From Micromonosporaceae bacterium (GTDB taxonomy: Bacteria; Actinomycetota; Actinomycetes; Mycobacteriales; Micromonosporaceae), in assembly GCA_019689695.1 (NCBI GenBank), contig JADGHA010000242.1, positions 1 to 6,673 of the forward strand: DNA of 6,673 nucleotides, given 5' to 3'. Below the pieces are notes generated by a model. It saw only the letters and a program-made list of their open reading frames with translations. It was not told where the DNA came from and ran no database searches. Within the stretch, counting starts at the first letter, position 1. Each line of letters opens with the position of its first letter. This document shows positions 4,528 through 6,673 of this stretch, piece by piece. A program made the position numbers and the translations under genes.

Positions 4528-6066
4528 CTATGAACGGTTCACGGCGGGACGCTCGGCCGCGCTGGCGGCCGGGGCGACCCCGTCGTCCGGTTGGTCCTGT
4601 GCGGCGGCGGCCCGTCTGCCGACGCCCTCAAGGACATGCTTGCCGATCACGTTGCCAGCCGGCAGATCTATCGGGTATTCGCCGTCGAAGCAGGCCCGGC
4701 AGAGCCGGGTGCGCGGCTGCTCGGTGGCGGCCACCAGGCCGTCGAGCGACACGTACCCCAGCGAGTCCGCGCCGATCGAGCGGCGGATGCCCTCGGTGTC
4801 CAGGCCACTGGCGATCAGCTCGGCCCGGGTGGCGAAGTCGATGCCGTAGAAGCAAGGCCAGGTGACCGGCGGCGCGGAGATGCGCACGTGCACCTCGACC
4901 GCCCCGGCCTCGCGCAGCATCCGCACGATGGCCCGCTGGGTGTTGCCCCGCACGATGGTGTCATCCACCACGACCAGGCGCTTGCCCCGCACGTTCTCGC
5001 GCACCGGGTTCAGCTTGAGCCGGATGCCCAGCTGGCGCAGCGACTGGGACGGCTGGATGAAGGTCCGCCCCACGTACGGGTTCTTCATAAGCCCGGCACC
5101 GTACGGGATGCCCGACGCCTCGGCGAAGCCGATCGCCGCCGGGGTGCCGGACTCGGGCACCGGGATGACCAGGTCGGCCTCGACCGGATGCTCCTCGGCC
5201 AGCCGCCGCCCGATCGCCACCCGGGTGGCGTAGACGTTGCGGCCGGCGATCGTGGTGTCCGGGCGGGCCAGGTAGACGTACTCGAACAGGCAGCCCTTGG
5301 GCTGCGGGCTGGCGAACCGCGCCGAGCGCAGTCCGTGCTCGTCGATGGCGAGCAGCTCGCCCGGCTCGACCTCGCGGACCATGCCGGCGCCGACGATGTC
5401 CAGCGCCGCGGTCTCGCTCGCCACCACCCAGCCACGCTCCAGCCGGCCGAGGACCAGGGGGTGTACGCCGTACGGGTCGCGGGCAGCGTAAAGGGTCGTC
5501 TCGTCCATGAAGACGAAGTTGAAGGCGCCACGCAGGGTGGGCAGCACCTCGAGGGCGGCGGCCTCCACGGACAGGTCCGGCCGGGCGGCCAGCAGCGTGG
5601 TCACCAGGGCGGTGTCCGAGGTGGCGCCGGCCGGGTCCAGGTGGTGGTCGGGCACCTGGCGGGCGAGTTCGGCGGTGTTGACCAGGTTGCCGTTGTGGGC
5701 CAGCGCGATCGTCGTGCCGGCGCTGGTGGCCCGGATGGTCGGCTGGGCGTTCTCCCAGGTGGATCGGCCGGTGGTGGAGTAACGGGTGTGTCCGATCGCG
5801 AGGTGGCCGCGCAGGCTGGCCAGGGTCGGCTCGTCGAAGACCTGGGCGACCAGGCCCAGGTCCTTGTAGACCACCACCCCGGAACCGTCGCTGACCGCTA
5901 TGCCCGCGGCCTCCTGGCCGCGGTGCTGCAGCGCGTAGAGCCCGAAGTAGGTCAGCTTGGCGACCTCTTCCCCCGGCGCCCAGACTCCGAAGACACCGCA
6001 CGCATCCTGCGGGCCAGGCTGTTGAGGGTCGAGGTCGTGGCTCAACCGGCCATCGCCTCGTGGCAC
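4528..6066 (-). CDS. purF: Amidophosphoribosyltransferase (glutamine PRPP amidotransferase)
   Basis: PurF makes phosphoribosylamine from PRPP and glutamine, the first committed step of purine synthesis. The N-terminal class II glutaminase domain starts at DACGVFGVW. Cys23 is the expected nucleophile, exposed by removal of a 22-residue propeptide. GHTRYSTTG (92-100), AHNGNLVNT (123-131) and TSDTAL (149-154) complete that site. The phosphoribosyltransferase domain has VIPVPESGTPAAIG (300-313) and the PRPP loop VVVDDTIVRGNTQ (365-377). C259, C405, C456 and C459 fall where the Bacillus-type enzyme binds its [4Fe-4S] cluster, so this is the iron-sulfur class. The last 30 residues are an Ala-rich tail. 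The start is GTG at 6066, with AAGGAG (6078-6073) 6 bases upstream. The ATG at 6053 is out of frame. Confidence 0.97.
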   Translation of the reverse strand: MPRGDGRLSHDLDPQQPGPQDACGVFGVWAPGEEVAKLTYFGLYALQHRGQEAAGIAVSDGSGVVVYKDLGLVAQVFDEPTLASLRGHLAIGHTRYSTTGRSTWENAQPTIRATSAGTTIALAHNGNLVNTAELARQVPDHHLDPAGATSDTALVTTLLAARPDLSVEAAALEVLPTLRGAFNFVFMDETTLYAARDPYGVHPLVLGRLERGWVVASETAALDIVGAGMVREVEPGELLAIDEHGLRSARFASPQPKGCLFEYVYLARPDTTIAGRNVYATRVAIGRRLAEEHPVEADLVIPVPESGTPAAIGFAEASGIPYGAGLMKNPYVGRTFIQPSQSLRQLGIRLKLNPVRENVRGKRLVVVDDTIVRGNTQRAIVRMLREAGAVEVHVRISAPPVTWPCFYGIDFATRAELIASGLDTEGIRRSIGADSLGYVSLDGLVAATEQPRTRLCRACFDGEYPIDLPAGNVIGKHVLEGVGRRAAAAQDQPDDGVAPAASAAERPAVNRS

Positions 6067-6072
6067 CTGCCA

Positions 6073-6078
6073 CTCCTT
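6073..6078 (-). promoter_or_regulatory. Ribosome binding site that fixes the purF GTG start
   Basis: AAGGAG on the minus strand lies 6 bases before the GTG at 6066. It supports GTG initiation and a 22-residue propeptide. Confidence 0.75.
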
Positions 6079-6143
6079 GTGCCGCTCGCTGGCAACTCGT
6101 CGGGGTAACTGAAAGTGAGGATGCTCCTCCGTCGTACCGGAAC

Positions 6144-6171
6144 AGTGTACGCGAGCGCGGCCGAATGACAG
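6144..6171 (-). promoter_or_regulatory. Candidate purF promoter
   Basis: In the 158-base gap before purF, CTGTCA (6171-6166) matches four of six -35 positions. TACACT (6149-6144) is a good -10, with a 16-base spacer. The predicted leader is about 70 bases. I see no purine riboswitch in it. Confidence 0.45.
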
Positions 6172-6172
6172 A

Positions 6173-6189
6173 CAGCCACATTCTGGCTG
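6173..6189. repeat. Inverted repeat upstream of the purF -35
   Basis: CAGCCA (6173-6178) and TGGCTG (6184-6189) are perfect 6-bp arms around a 5-base centre, directly upstream of the candidate purF -35. It may be an operator for purF. It may also be a weak terminator for the SCP gene, since on the minus strand it is followed by TCTGTCATT. Confidence 0.35.
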
Positions 6190-6224
6190 CTTCTTGTGAC
6201 CAACTTCCCAGGGCGAGGGAACCG

Positions 6225-6578
6225 CTAAATCGGGAGATAGCGGGAGATATCAGCCCTGATTCCGCTGGCGTGGACGCGACCGTCCGCAACCGCGTCCGCC
6301 CAGCCCAGCCGTCCGGTGGCGAGCCGGAGCCAGGTGAGCGGGTCCATCTCCACCACGTTGGGTGGCGTGCCCCGGGTGTGCCGGGGACCCTCGCCGCACT
6401 GCACAACGCCGTATGGTGGGACCCGCACCTCGACGGACCGGCCCGGAGCCCGCTTGGCGAGCTGGGTGAGCAGGGCGCGGGCGGCGTCACGGAGGAGGGT
6501 GGGCTCGGGCGTTCGTCCGGCATCGAGCGCGGCCAGGGCGTCGGAAACCGCGGTGGACTTACTGTGCGCAGCGGACAC
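6225..6578 (-). CDS. Sterol-carrier (SCP-2-like) family protein
   Basis: This small soluble protein of 117 residues from the GTG at 6578 belongs to the bacterial SCP-orthologue group common in actinobacteria. The recognisable blocks are HSKSTAVSDALAALDAG near the start, SVEVRVPPYGVVQC (about 48-61), HTRGTPPNVVEMDPLTWLRLATG (67-89), and the C-terminal GRVHASGIRADISRYLPI. SCP-2 folds bind lipids in a hydrophobic pocket, but the ligand and role of this bacterial branch are not known to me. The frame is open upstream to another GTG at 6662, which would add 28 residues; the domain does not need them and neither GTG has a clear Shine-Dalgarno site. A TATCGT box 6 bases before 6578 suggests leaderless translation. 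It lies 158 bases upstream of purF on the same strand and could be transcribed separately. Confidence 0.82.
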   Translation of the reverse strand: MSAAHSKSTAVSDALAALDAGRTPEPTLLRDAARALLTQLAKRAPGRSVEVRVPPYGVVQCGEGPRHTRGTPPNVVEMDPLTWLRLATGRLGWADAVADGRVHASGIRADISRYLPI

Positions 6579-6584
6579 GAGGGG

Positions 6585-6590
6585 ACGATA
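6585..6590 (-). promoter_or_regulatory. Candidate -10 for a leaderless SCP transcript
   Basis: TATCGT on the minus strand ends 6 bases before the GTG at 6578, so transcription could start at the G of the initiation codon. No good -35 is seen. A GGGTT/AACCC inverted repeat (6623-6637) lies further upstream. Confidence 0.27.
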
Positions 6591-6673
6591 CGACCCGGCT
6601 TCGCGCGATTTCGGCAGCCCCCGGGTTTCGCTAACCCCTCCGGACAAGGCATAGTTGCCCACGGTGTAGTGGG

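Noticed and set aside
2534..4849. A 771-codon open frame on the plus strand
   Set aside because: It lies antisense across amcB, purM and part of purF, all with clear family motifs. Its translation is His/Gly/Arg/Val-rich with no recognisable domain, as expected opposite high-GC coding sequence.
6229..6249. Tandem repeat CGGGAGATA / GCGGGAGATA at the SCP gene end
   Set aside because: It consists of codons for the family-conserved ISRYLP ending, and two copies are not enough to call a repeat.
4961..6652. A 563-codon open frame on the minus strand overlapping purF in another frame
   Set aside because: Its Arg/Pro/Gly-rich composition is that of a frame-shifted purF reading; purF itself is complete and has a ribosome binding site.
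1..6673. CRISPR array, tRNA, rRNA, transposase or integrase
   Set aside because: No spaced direct repeats, cloverleaf, rRNA segments or mobile-element proteins were seen on either strand.

Overview
The window is high-GC DNA (strong G/C preference at third codon positions, GTG starts, GA-rich Shine-Dalgarno sites) with a gene order typical of actinomycetes. Protein features and the high GC content suggest a Micromonospora-like member of the Micromonosporaceae; this placement is an inference from memory.

Layout. At the left edge is the 5' end of an unidentified gene on the minus strand (125 to 1). Divergent from it is a plus-strand NAD-dependent branched-chain amino acid dehydrogenase (234-1355, vdh-like). 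A 223-base gap rich in stem-loops (1356-1578) follows, then a small DUF3073 protein on the plus strand (1579-1779). The convergent gap 1780-1884 holds two hairpins, one of them a perfect 12-bp inverted repeat capped by a second stem with a GTGA loop. From there every gene lies on the minus strand. In transcription order, from the right edge, they are a sterol-carrier-like (SCP) protein (6578-6225), purF (6066-4528), purM (4462-3317), a radical SAM/SPASM-type peptide maturase (3214-2108) and a 79-residue precursor peptide (2124-1885).

The accessory element is the last pair. The precursor ends in a dense run of aromatic-X-Asn triplets (FEN, FYN, WNN, plus an upstream WNH). This is the substrate pattern of enzymes that build three-residue cyclophanes. 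The enzyme has the CxxxCxxC radical SAM motif and a shortened C-terminal cysteine region. I read the pair as an AmcA/AmcB-type RiPP system: multiple-cyclophane precursor and cyclophane-forming maturase. No protease, transporter or immunity gene is visible. The precursor lies downstream of and overlaps the enzyme gene.

The housekeeping genes work separately. PurF and PurM carry out the first and fifth steps of de novo purine synthesis and probably share a transcript. The dehydrogenase deaminates valine, leucine or isoleucine to 2-oxo acids. From memory, Streptomyces coelicolor has purF, purM, a DUF3073 gene, vdh and a small hypothetical gene side by side near bldC. The maturase/precursor pair therefore looks like an insertion into an otherwise conserved neighbourhood.
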